Origin: Planctomycetota bacterium
Lineage (GTDB): Bacteria > Planctomycetota > PUPC01 > DSUN01
Length of the DNA stretch: 48,900 nt
Assembly: GCA_016872875.1 (NCBI GenBank)
Contig: VGYW01000004.1
Location: forward strand, 1-48,900
Direction of reading: 5' to 3'
The notes beneath the pieces were generated by a model. That model made no database searches, had not been told where the DNA came from, and worked only from the letters and a program-made list of their open reading frames with translations. Shown here one piece after another: positions 34,857 through 43,323 of the stretch. Both the position numbers and the translations under genes were made by a program. Within the stretch, counting starts at the first letter, position 1; the number at the start of each line of letters is the position of its first letter.

Positions 34857-37800
34857 TCACTTTCCATCCTCAGTGTCGCTGATGCGCATGAGGGCTTCCT
34901 CGGTGAGGCGGCCGCGGGCGAACTTGGCCCACTTGCTGGCCGGGTAGTCCCACGTGAGGCGCTTGAACTGGCGATAGGCGTTCACGGGGTCACCGCGCTT
35001 GAGATGGGTGTCGCCGCACCAGTACATGGCCTCGGCGATGAGGTCGGGCTCGAGCTTGGCGTTTCCGGTCACGCCCTTGAGGACTTCGATGGCCTTGGTG
35101 TGGTCCTCGGCCTGCATGTAGCACTGGGCGCTGAGGAGGAGCGTGCGCCCCGCGAGGCGATGGTTGGGGAAGCGGACGGCGAGGCGGCCGAACACCTGGG
35201 CGGCGGTCTTGTGCATCTCGCGGGCCTGCATCTCGATCTTCTCGCGCTCGACGGGGGGCACCTCTGGGGTGGCCTTGGCCTTGATCTCCTTGCCCTTCGA
35301 GAGGAAGTACTGGCCCAGGCGGGCGATGGTCTCGGCCACGAGCTCGTTGTCGGGGTAGCGGTAGGATAGCTTGACGTACTCCTCGCAGGCCTGGTCAATG
35401 AGGCCCATCTTCTCGTAGACGAGGGCCTTCTTGTACTGGGCCTTGGGCGCGTAGGGGCTGTCGGGGTAGGCGGCCACGATGTCGGTGAAGCGCCCCGCGG
35501 CCTCGAGGTAGCTCTTCTTCTTCACGTCGGCGTCCTTCGCCTCGTTTGCGGACTCGAGTGCCAGGTCGGCCAGGAGGTAGTCGGCCTGGGCGCGGGCCTC
35601 GGTGTCGGGGAAGTCGCGCACGGCCTCCTCGAGGAGCTTCTTGCCCTGGGCGATCTCGGAGCGGGCGAGGTCCTCCTGGCCCAGCTCGCGGTGGCGCTTG
35701 GCCAGCTCGAAGTAGGCCTCGGCGATGGAGAACTGGGTCTGGACGGCGATCTGGGGGTCGGAGAAGCGCTTGGTGAAGGGGACCACCTGGCCGTCGCTGC
35801 CCTTGTGGATGGCCACGGTGTGCTCGAGCTTCTCCTCGGGTGCCCGCCCCGCGGGCGCGGCGCGGGTGTAGACGGCGGTGACGGCGTCGCCGTAGGCGAC
35901 CTGTACGGCGGCGGCGCCCTCGCCCTTATCGCCCTTGAAGGCAAGCTTGACCGAGCCCTTGAAGGTGCCGGAGTGGGTGAAGGTCTCGCTGAGGTTGAGC
36001 TCCTGGGTGGCGCCGGAGGCGACCCTGAGGGTGACGGGCACGGCGTCCTTCTCGTCCGATGTGTCGCGGATGGGGTCAATCACGCGGAAGTGGAGGCTCT
36101 CGCCCACGTAGGCGGTCTCGACCGTCTCGCGGAAGCGCGGGTCGGTGACGTCGAAGAAGGCGTCGGCCTGGAGGACGGCGCGTGCGGTGGCCCAGTGGCT
36201 CTTGCCGGCGGGGTCCTTGGCCTCGAAGCCGATGAAGAGCTCGTCGTTGCCCTTGATGGCCAGGACTGGCCGCTCCTTGCCCTCGGGGTCGAGGTCCACG
36301 AGGGGCCTTTCGGGCAGCTTGCCCAGCTCGGCGGGGATGGAGAAGGTGAAGCGGCCGTCCTCAAGGGCGTCGCCTGCGAACGGGCTGGCCTTCACGGTCA
36401 CGCTCTTGTAGCCAGGCGGGGCTGGGCCGCCGGCGGCGGCGTTGCCCGGCCTGGCCTCGAGCTTCAAGGTGCCTGGCACCTTGAGGTCGAAGGCGCCCTC
36501 CGCCGGCTTGCCGAGGGCCTTGCGGCCCGAGGAGGTCTGGACGTATAGCGCGGCGGCGCTCTCGGGCGACTGCGCGATGTAGGGGAACATGAGCTCGACG
36601 ATGATCGGTCCGCCGATGAAGACGGTGGCGGGCTTCGCGGGGTCGGGCTTCTCGGGCCAGGAGGCGGTGAGTGCGCGGGTGACGGGCACTTCTTCTTCGG
36701 CCGCGGTGGGCGGGGCCACACGCGGGACGCCTGTGCCACCAATACCTGTGCCACCAACGCCTGCGCCACTCACGGGGCGCGGTGGCACAGGCATCTTGCC
36801 TGTGCCCTGGGCAGGCAGACCAGTGGCGGGGCGTTCTTCCTCGGTGAGAGGCCGGGACGTGACCTCGTAGACGGCCAGGCGCGGGGGCGCCCAGACCGTT
36901 TGCTCCACCGTCGCCACGCGGTCCCACGGGATGCCGGGGTCGGTGTTCTCCTTGTCCTGGTAGGCCACGAGGACGTCGTCGCCCTGGGCGACCTTGAGCT
37001 CGCTCTCGCGCTTGGGGTCGGCGGCGACCGGGAAGATGCCGCCGACGAAGACGCCCGAGTGCTCGGCGGTCTCGAGTGCGGCGCACTCGACCGGCTTGCC
37101 CTCCTGCGTCCGCGCCGTGAACTTCACGGTGTCAGGCTTCGCCGTCGTGTCGCAGTCGGGGTCGTTGATGTAGACGTTTATCTTGTCGCCCGGCTTGAAG
37201 CGCCGCATGGGGATGTAGCGCGGGCGGCGATTCGCCCCTTCGCCGCTGAACTCGACGAAGCAGGCGCTCAGCGCGGCATTGTGGAACGTGGCGGCGAGGC
37301 TGGCCTCGTGGACCTCGCGGCCCTCCGTGATAACCCGCGGGTCCTCGTAGGTCACTGTGATCTTGTCGCCAGGGACAACTTCGAGGACCTGGTTCTTGCG
37401 CAGGGCGGCGAAGTCCTCCTTGGTGGGGAGGAGCGTGGCGCCGGCGGCGTCGGCGAGCGTGATGCGGTTGATGGCCGGGGCGTCGGTCTCGAAGTCGGCA
37501 AGGATGAGGCGGACGACGCGTGCGCGGGCCTCGGGCGGGAAGGTGATGTCGAAGGCCGCGTTGTCCTGCCCCGCGGCGATCTTGGCGGGCTTGAGGGCGA
37601 CCCCCTCGCGGACCTGGGGGTTCTTGGCGGCGTCGAACATCTCGGCGGGGACTGGCCGCATGAAGGGCGGCTCGTCGGCGTCGGCCTGGAGCTCGAAGGC
37701 CGGCTCGGCCTTGCGGCTGGCGAAGACGTAGAGGTCCACACGGTGCGCCCCCTTGCCCAGCGAGCGGCGCACCCTGGTGGGCGAGTCGCCCGGCTGGCCG

Positions 37801-40800
37801 TCCACGGTGAGGACGTAGCGGATCACAGGCGGGACGCCTGTGCCACCGCCAGCGGGCTTCTTCTCGGGCGCTTTCTCCTTAGGCGCCTTCTCCTTCGGCT
37901 CTTTCTCCTTCGCCGCTTCTTCCACGGGGACGATCTCCAGGGTGCGCACCTTGCGGAGGGGCTGGTAGAAGGCGCCGTAGAGGTGGGCGATGTAGAAGCT
38001 GCCCGGCCCGTCCTCGGCCAGGCCCATCGAGTGGGCCTGCCCCTCAAGCGAGGCGTCCCACTTGGCGGCGAACGCCTTGGCCGGGACGACGGTCTTGGGG
38101 GTGTTGTTCTTGAGGTAGCCGATTTCGAGGTATTGGCGGAAGTCGGCGAATGTGGCCGGGCCGCCGGTCACCGGCCCGTGCTTGACCAGTTCGAGGGTCA
38201 GGGCGCCCTCCCAGGGCTTGAGCTCGCCGGGCCACTGGGCAAGCGTCGTGAAGTCCCTGCCGTTGAGCGAGGTCTGGAGGAAGAACCTCTTGAGCTTGCG
38301 GCCGGGCACGCTCGCCTGGATGGCCATCTTGCCGAGGGCCACGTTGTCGTTGAGGTCAATGCTGAAGAGCTTGGGCGTGGAGAGGTCGTTGAGGCCGACC
38401 CAGGCCGGGTAGTCGCCCTTCGAGATGGCGAAGTTGGGGTCCTTGCCGTCCTCGGAGTCGGAGGCGAAGGCGATGGGCTGCCCGGCGCTGGTCTGGACGA
38501 CGCCCTCGAAGACGCCGGTGTGGGAGCCTGTCTCTTCGAGCGGGAAGGCGGAGATGGCGTCGCCGCTGGAGGTGGCCACGCGGACGGCGAGCTTGTCCCT
38601 GCCCGCGGTCTCGCTGCGGTCGGGGTCGATCACGCGGATGTTGAACTTGCTGCCCGGCTTGAGCTGGTTGGCGGCGCGGACGGTGCTGAGCGCGACGTCC
38701 TCCTTCACGGGCTTCTCGGTCTCCACCTCCTTGAGCTTGCTGCGGATCATGTCCTCGAGCGCCTTGGCCTCGATCTCCTCCTTCGAGAGGATTCTGCCGG
38801 AGGAGACGTAGAGGTCGGAGTCCGTGGCCACGCTGAGGGTCTGCGGCTCGGCCATGACCAGCTTGTGCTCCCTCTTGAACTTCTCCGAGTAGTCGTAGTG
38901 GGTAGTGTCCTTGCCGAGGAGCTGGAGCTTGCCGTCGCCCTTCGCTGTGGGCGCCAGCTCGGTCGGAATCTGCCCGACGAACCGGGTCTTGGAGTCCCCG
39001 AACGGGGTCAGGGTGAAGTGCTCCTCATCCCCGGAGTCCGACCAGGCGCGAATCTCGATGTGCGCGGAGGTGCCGACGACTGCCAGGTTGCGGTCCTCGA
39101 GGTTCACCTTGAGGGGCTTGCCGGGCACGATGAAGCGGCGAGCGGTGGCGGTGCCGACCTGTAGCTCGGTGGGCTCTTCGAGCTTGCGGAGGCGGACCTT
39201 CGTGCGGCCTTCGAGGATGCGGCCGAGCGCGTGGTCGGGCACGCGGGAGAGCACCTGGTCAACCTGTTCGAGGACCTCGCGGTACTCCTCCTGGTCGAAC
39301 TTCACGAGCGCGAGGTGGTAGAAGCTCTCGGCCTGGACCGCCTTGTCCTTGTGGTGGGTGAGCTTCTCGAGGCGCTTGATGGCCTCATCGAAGCGGCGGG
39401 TCAACCTGTCCACCTCGGCCACCTTGATCTCCGCGTCCACCTGGCCGCCCGTGCCGTCGAACTCCTTGCCCGTGGCGATGCGCTCGAAGAGCGCCCTGGC
39501 CTTTGGATATTCCTGGCGCCCGAGCGAGATGCTCGCGTAGGCGAGGAGCAGGCGGGCGCGCGTCTCAGGCGCGAAGCCGTCGGCCACGGAGTCGAACCAC
39601 TGGATCATCTGGCGTGCCAGGGCCTCCGCCGCGTCGTAGTCGCCCACCTCCGTGTTCTTGTCTATCAGCCACGTGGTGAACGCCGGGTCGAGCTCCTTGT
39701 AGCTGGCGAGGACTACCGCCCGCCGCGGGAGGTAGAGTTCCCAGGCGTTCTGGAGGCGGCCGGACAGGTAGGCCACCTGAGCGGAGAAGAGCGGGTAGCG
39801 GCGGTCGTCGCGCGGGACGGGGATGACGCTTCCGACCGTGGAGAGGGTCTTGGTGCGTGTGGCGTTGAGGGCGGAGCGTGCCTCCAAGGGCAGGTCGGCG
39901 CCCACGAGGTCGAGGCCCACCGAGGCGAAGACGAGGCCGAGGTCCTGCGGCACGGCCGAGGCCCCCTGCGCGGCGTCCACAAGTTGTCCGGCCAGGCGCG
40001 CGAGGTCGTGCTGGAACTGCACGCTGCGGGTGTCCTTGGCGATCTTCCAGGCGTGGGGCACGACGGCGTAGAGGTCGGCGCCGCGCTCCTGGGCCAGGCA
40101 GCCCTGGATGAGCGTGGAGGCCAGGAGGTCGAAGCCCCAGCGGTCGGGCCACGAGGCCGGCACGCAGGAGGGGAAGAGACCGAGAAGGACGTCGAGCTCA
40201 TCTTTGGCGAGTTTCTTAGGGTCACCGAGCTTGTCGAGCTGGGTGAGGAGGGGCGGGCCGATCCGCTCGGGCGTGTTGCGCACGCGGTCGGCGTAGGTGG
40301 CGAGGCGGGCGAAGAAGTCCTTGCGGCCCTGCGGCGTCTCCACAGCCGCGGGCGGCTGTGCCACGAACCAGGCGCGGCCCATCGCGTAGGTGTCGAAGCG
40401 GGTCTTGCCATAGGCGGCCTCGAGCCTGGCGAGCATGGCGTCGCGTGCCGCCGGCTCGGCGCCCTGGGCGCGGGCCTGCCAGTTCCAGAAATCGCCGCGC
40501 GAGTAGACCGGGCCATCGGCGTCGGAGCCGATAGGACTCGACGATGACGACGAGAACGAGGGAAGGGTGTCGAAGCCCTGGAGGAGCTTGGCGGCGGCGT
40601 TCACGACCTTCTTCTTCTCGTCGAGGCCAAAGTCCCAGTAGCGCCAGTCCAGGTACTTCGTCCTGTTGGCCTCCTCGACGAACATGTCGTCGAAGTAGCG
40701 CTCGACGGGGAACTTGTCGTTGAGGCGCGGGAACTCGTTGCGGATGAGCCACTGGTAGGTGCAGGTGGCGCTGCGGGTCGGAACGTCCCGCAGGTTTGGA

Positions 40801-43187
40801 CCCTGCGGGAGGATAGCGAACGCCCGCTTCTCGACGATGGCGGCCATGACCGACTCGCCCTGCTGGGGCGCGGTCCAGCCGTCGCCCTGCCGCGTGCCGC
40901 GGAAGGCGTCGAAGAGGAAGGGGGAGAAGCGCCCCTTGTCCAGGAGCGCGGCGAGTGCGCGCCCGAGGGCGCCGTTGAGGACGAGTGTGCGCTCGCGGAA
41001 CTGCCTGGGTGCGCGCCCGAAGCCCTTGTCGCCCTGCACCCTGGCCGCGGTCTCGCAGAGCTCCTCGATGCGCGGGTTGGGCGCGGCGGGGTCGTAGCGC
41101 GCGAGCTGATCAGCAAGAACTTCGGCCTGGACCTCCGCTTTCTCGATGCCGTCCTGACGGTTGGCGAGCACGGCGAGGAGGGCGGCGCGCCCGAACGGGG
41201 TCTTCTTCGCCTCGTAGTCCCGCAGGAGCGGGTAGAGGGCGCGGGCCTGGGCGAGGAACTCGTCCTGGTTGCGGTTGTGCTCGGCGAGCAGGGCGGCGGC
41301 GAGGGCCTGGCACAGCGGGTTCGGGGCCTTCTTCGGCTCGCCCTCCGAGTCGGCCGCCTTGCGCATCGCCTCCTCGACGGGGACGATCTGCTTGATGAGC
41401 TCGGGCTTGACGGTTGAGCCCTTGGCGCGCGACTCGCGGCGCAGCCACTCCGCCCAGTCACGGAAGCGCGGGTGGACCTTGTTCACCATGTCCCTGCGCT
41501 CGCGCTTGTCGTAGGGCACCCACTGGAAGGAGCCTGCGACGGCGATCATCTTGGACTTATCGTTGCGGTCCGCGCCTGAGCCCAGCTCCCAGGCGGCTTC
41601 CAGGTAGGCCCCCATCGAGCGGGGGTCGAGCGCGCCGGGGGTGCTGGCCAGCTCGGCCCCGAAGTGGGCCACCACCTGATGGTGGAAGTTGTCGGGCAGC
41701 TTCCTCCCCTCCTTCTCGGCGAGGGCGCGCAAGGCGGGCAGCATCTCGCCGTCGAGGAGCTCGTATGCCTCGCCGAACCCCAGGTGCCACGACTCGTTGC
41801 GGATGAGGTGCTCGACGCACTTGAGCGGGTCGTCGCTTGCGGCCATGGAGTTGATTGCCGCGGCGTCGCGCGAGGGAACGCCCTGGAGGAAGGCGGCCTG
41901 CTTCCTGTAGAGGTCGCGCGTCTCGGGCCTGGTGACGAAGCGCAGGTGGCGCGTGGCCTGGCTCTTGCGGAAGAGGTCGGGGTGCTTCGCGCCGAGGTCC
42001 GCCCACTGCTCGCGGCTGGCGAGGAGGCGGGCGACGTAGCCGCCGCGCGGCAGGCGCCACTCGAGCACCGCCTGGCGGTCGGCGTCCGAGAGCTTCTGGA
42101 ATGCCTGGACGAAGAACTCGCTCTTCTGCTGCTCCTGCTGGCGCCAGGCCGCTTCGTCAATGCCCTCGCCCACGCCGCCGTCGGTGAAGGCGTGGACGAT
42201 GTCCTTGAGCGTGGCGGCGCTGGGGAAGGCGTCGAGGTAGGCCCCGGCTGCGATGGCCACGGCCTCGAATGCCTTGTCGAGGGTCGGCTTGTCCTTGCCG
42301 GCGGCGCCGGCCTTGAACTCCAGGTTCGCCACGTGGAGCGCGAAGCGGAGCTGGCGGCGCTTGTCCCCGCGCACCATGCCGAGCAGCTTGCGGCAGTGTG
42401 GCAGCGCGGCGAAGTGCTCCTGCTGGCCCCGCACGGCCTCGGCCATCAGCCAGTCGAGGTGTTCCTGGAAGTAGAGGCGTTCCTGCTCGAGCGGCAGGGC
42501 GGGCTGGCTGAGGACGATTGTGAGCCAGCGGGCGCCGCCCGCGAAGTCGCGCTTGCGCCGCGCCGTGTCGAGATACCAGGAGTCGAACTTCCGTGCGGCC
42601 ACCTTCGCCCTGCACTTCTCGCCCAGGGTGGTCATGGTCTCGTAGAGCTCGCCGGGCGCGTCGAGGAAGTCGGCCAGGATGGCATAGAGCGCCGCAGCCC
42701 CGTCGGAGGCGTCGGGGGCGGGCGGGTTGGCGGCGAGGAACTGCTTGTAGCGCGCGGCGGCGGAGCGGAGGTCGCCGGCCAGGAACGCGCCCTCGGCGGC
42801 CATGCGGAGGATGGGCGGCGACGGGCGGAAGTTCTGGGCGAGGTACGCCTTCACCGCGATGGAGGCCGCGTAGCAGCGGCCCAGCCGCCGCCCGGTCGTC
42901 AGCAGCTCCTTCACCTGCTCCTCCGTCACGCCGGCCGGGTCGGTCTGCACCTTCAGCAGGAGCTGGTCGAAGGGGCTGTCGGGCGCGGGCGCCGCCTTGG
43001 GCGCGGGTTCGGCTGTGGCCTTCGCCTTCGGCGGCGGCTCCGCCGGACCCTTCTCCTTAGCCTTCGGTTGGCCCGCCAGCGCCAGGGCGGAAGCTAGGAG
43101 CAGCACGGCGATTGCGGATTGGCGATTGCGGATTGCGGATTGAAATCCGAAATCCGAAATCCGAAATCCGAAATGAGGCTTGCGCAT
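34857..43187 (-). CDS. Giant secreted TPR protein (2776 aa) with repeated beta-sandwich modules
   Basis: The start at 43187 is supported by AAGGA eight bases upstream and a signal peptide (about 26-39, AVLLLASALALAG). The N-terminal part (about 60-1200) is mostly alpha-helical, TPR-like. At least three related modules follow, with the pattern 'D-x-D-x-(D)-T-x-x-x-x-D' then 'ET..H(T/S)G.F.G': near residues 1512 (RVIDPDRSETAGRD, HTGVFEG), 2001 (NDPDCDTTAKPD, HSGVFVG) and 2364 (RVIDPIRDTSDEKD, HSGTFKG). A fourth, weaker one is near 1350. A C-terminal block (about 2540-2770) has clear TPRs (YAPKAQYKKALVYEKMG). In-frame repeats lie at 36723-36806, 37824-37844, 40529-40558 and in the signal region. 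It probably forms a long periplasmic scaffold; this is inference. Confidence 0.82.
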   Translation of the reverse strand: MRKPHFGFRISDFGFQSAIRNRQSAIAVLLLASALALAGQPKAKEKGPAEPPPKAKATAEPAPKAAPAPDSPFDQLLLKVQTDPAGVTEEQVKELLTTGRRLGRCYAASIAVKAYLAQNFRPSPPILRMAAEGAFLAGDLRSAAARYKQFLAANPPAPDASDGAAALYAILADFLDAPGELYETMTTLGEKCRAKVAARKFDSWYLDTARRKRDFAGGARWLTIVLSQPALPLEQERLYFQEHLDWLMAEAVRGQQEHFAALPHCRKLLGMVRGDKRRQLRFALHVANLEFKAGAAGKDKPTLDKAFEAVAIAAGAYLDAFPSAATLKDIVHAFTDGGVGEGIDEAAWRQQEQQKSEFFVQAFQKLSDADRQAVLEWRLPRGGYVARLLASREQWADLGAKHPDLFRKSQATRHLRFVTRPETRDLYRKQAAFLQGVPSRDAAAINSMAASDDPLKCVEHLIRNESWHLGFGEAYELLDGEMLPALRALAEKEGRKLPDNFHHQVVAHFGAELASTPGALDPRSMGAYLEAAWELGSGADRNDKSKMIAVAGSFQWVPYDKRERRDMVNKVHPRFRDWAEWLRRESRAKGSTVKPELIKQIVPVEEAMRKAADSEGEPKKAPNPLCQALAAALLAEHNRNQDEFLAQARALYPLLRDYEAKKTPFGRAALLAVLANRQDGIEKAEVQAEVLADQLARYDPAAPNPRIEELCETAARVQGDKGFGRAPRQFRERTLVLNGALGRALAALLDKGRFSPFLFDAFRGTRQGDGWTAPQQGESVMAAIVEKRAFAILPQGPNLRDVPTRSATCTYQWLIRNEFPRLNDKFPVERYFDDMFVEEANRTKYLDWRYWDFGLDEKKKVVNAAAKLLQGFDTLPSFSSSSSSPIGSDADGPVYSRGDFWNWQARAQGAEPAARDAMLARLEAAYGKTRFDTYAMGRAWFVAQPPAAVETPQGRKDFFARLATYADRVRNTPERIGPPLLTQLDKLGDPKKLAKDELDVLLGLFPSCVPASWPDRWGFDLLASTLIQGCLAQERGADLYAVVPHAWKIAKDTRSVQFQHDLARLAGQLVDAAQGASAVPQDLGLVFASVGLDLVGADLPLEARSALNATRTKTLSTVGSVIPVPRDDRRYPLFSAQVAYLSGRLQNAWELYLPRRAVVLASYKELDPAFTTWLIDKNTEVGDYDAAEALARQMIQWFDSVADGFAPETRARLLLAYASISLGRQEYPKARALFERIATGKEFDGTGGQVDAEIKVAEVDRLTRRFDEAIKRLEKLTHHKDKAVQAESFYHLALVKFDQEEYREVLEQVDQVLSRVPDHALGRILEGRTKVRLRKLEEPTELQVGTATARRFIVPGKPLKVNLEDRNLAVVGTSAHIEIRAWSDSGDEEHFTLTPFGDSKTRFVGQIPTELAPTAKGDGKLQLLGKDTTHYDYSEKFKREHKLVMAEPQTLSVATDSDLYVSSGRILSKEEIEAKALEDMIRSKLKEVETEKPVKEDVALSTVRAANQLKPGSKFNIRVIDPDRSETAGRDKLAVRVATSSGDAISAFPLEETGSHTGVFEGVVQTSAGQPIAFASDSEDGKDPNFAISKGDYPAWVGLNDLSTPKLFSIDLNDNVALGKMAIQASVPGRKLKRFFLQTSLNGRDFTTLAQWPGELKPWEGALTLELVKHGPVTGGPATFADFRQYLEIGYLKNNTPKTVVPAKAFAAKWDASLEGQAHSMGLAEDGPGSFYIAHLYGAFYQPLRKVRTLEIVPVEEAAKEKEPKEKAPKEKAPEKKPAGGGTGVPPVIRYVLTVDGQPGDSPTRVRRSLGKGAHRVDLYVFASRKAEPAFELQADADEPPFMRPVPAEMFDAAKNPQVREGVALKPAKIAAGQDNAAFDITFPPEARARVVRLILADFETDAPAINRITLADAAGATLLPTKEDFAALRKNQVLEVVPGDKITVTYEDPRVITEGREVHEASLAATFHNAALSACFVEFSGEGANRRPRYIPMRRFKPGDKINVYINDPDCDTTAKPDTVKFTARTQEGKPVECAALETAEHSGVFVGGIFPVAADPKRESELKVAQGDDVLVAYQDKENTDPGIPWDRVATVEQTVWAPPRLAVYEVTSRPLTEEERPATGLPAQGTGKMPVPPRPVSGAGVGGTGIGGTGVPRVAPPTAAEEEVPVTRALTASWPEKPDPAKPATVFIGGPIIVELMFPYIAQSPESAAALYVQTSSGRKALGKPAEGAFDLKVPGTLKLEARPGNAAAGGPAPPGYKSVTVKASPFAGDALEDGRFTFSIPAELGKLPERPLVDLDPEGKERPVLAIKGNDELFIGFEAKDPAGKSHWATARAVLQADAFFDVTDPRFRETVETAYVGESLHFRVIDPIRDTSDEKDAVPVTLRVASGATQELNLSETFTHSGTFKGSVKLAFKGDKGEGAAAVQVAYGDAVTAVYTRAAPAGRAPEEKLEHTVAIHKGSDGQVVPFTKRFSDPQIAVQTQFSIAEAYFELAKRHRELGQEDLARSEIAQGKKLLEEAVRDFPDTEARAQADYLLADLALESANEAKDADVKKKSYLEAAGRFTDIVAAYPDSPYAPKAQYKKALVYEKMGLIDQACEEYVKLSYRYPDNELVAETIARLGQYFLSKGKEIKAKATPEVPPVEREKIEMQAREMHKTAAQVFGRLAVRFPNHRLAGRTLLLSAQCYMQAEDHTKAIEVLKGVTGNAKLEPDLIAEAMYWCGDTHLKRGDPVNAYRQFKRLTWDYPASKWAKFARGRLTEEALMRISDTEDGK
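36723..36806. repeat. In-frame repeat, 15-base units plus inverted word, giant TPR gene
   Basis: Three units like GCCTGTGCCACCAAT (36730-36774), then the inverted word GGTGGCACAGGC and CTTGCCTGTGCC (36781-36806). In the protein it gives a Gly-Val-Gly-Gly-Thr run (about residues 2128-2155). Confidence 0.85.
37824..37844. repeat. In-frame single copy of the same palindromic word, giant TPR gene
   Basis: CACAGGCGGGACGCCTGTG with flanks; it matches the word at 36723-36806. It reads as GGTGVPPVI in the protein. Confidence 0.8.
40529..40558. repeat. Degenerate TCGTC-like tract, giant TPR gene
   Basis: On the coding strand TCGTTCTCGTCGTCATCG codes a short Ser run (about residues 878-884). It may be a decayed arm of the TCGTCC family or simple slippage; the match to the family is partial. 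Confidence 0.5.
43107..43175. repeat. GGATTGC/GAAATCC inverted array, in the signal-peptide region of the giant TPR gene
   Basis: GATTGCG-type units (43109-43141) are followed by four GAAATCC units (43142-43175). The two halves are inverse with diverged units. It encodes residues about 5-26, between the start codon and the hydrophobic signal core. Confidence 0.88.
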
Positions 43188-43205
43188 TTGCCATTCCTTG
43201 TCGGA

Positions 43206-43323
43206 AGGGACCAAAGGGACCTCAGGGACCAAAGGGACAAATGCCCGCCCCACGGCCTCTGCCTCTTGGCACGCGGGACGCGGCACGGGTCGTCTCTTCT
43301 CACGCGTCACGGGTCACGCGTCA
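43206..43323. repeat. GGGACCAAA run and CACGCG-type array between two TPR genes
   Basis: Four nine-base units like GGGACCAAA (43206-43241), then a CACGCG-type array (43267-43323: GGCACGCGGGACGCGGCAC, then CACGCGTCACGGGTCACG). The second includes TCTTCTC (43295-43301), and its end supplies the TGA stop of the TPR gene at 43321-43323 (read on the minus strand). Confidence 0.85.
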
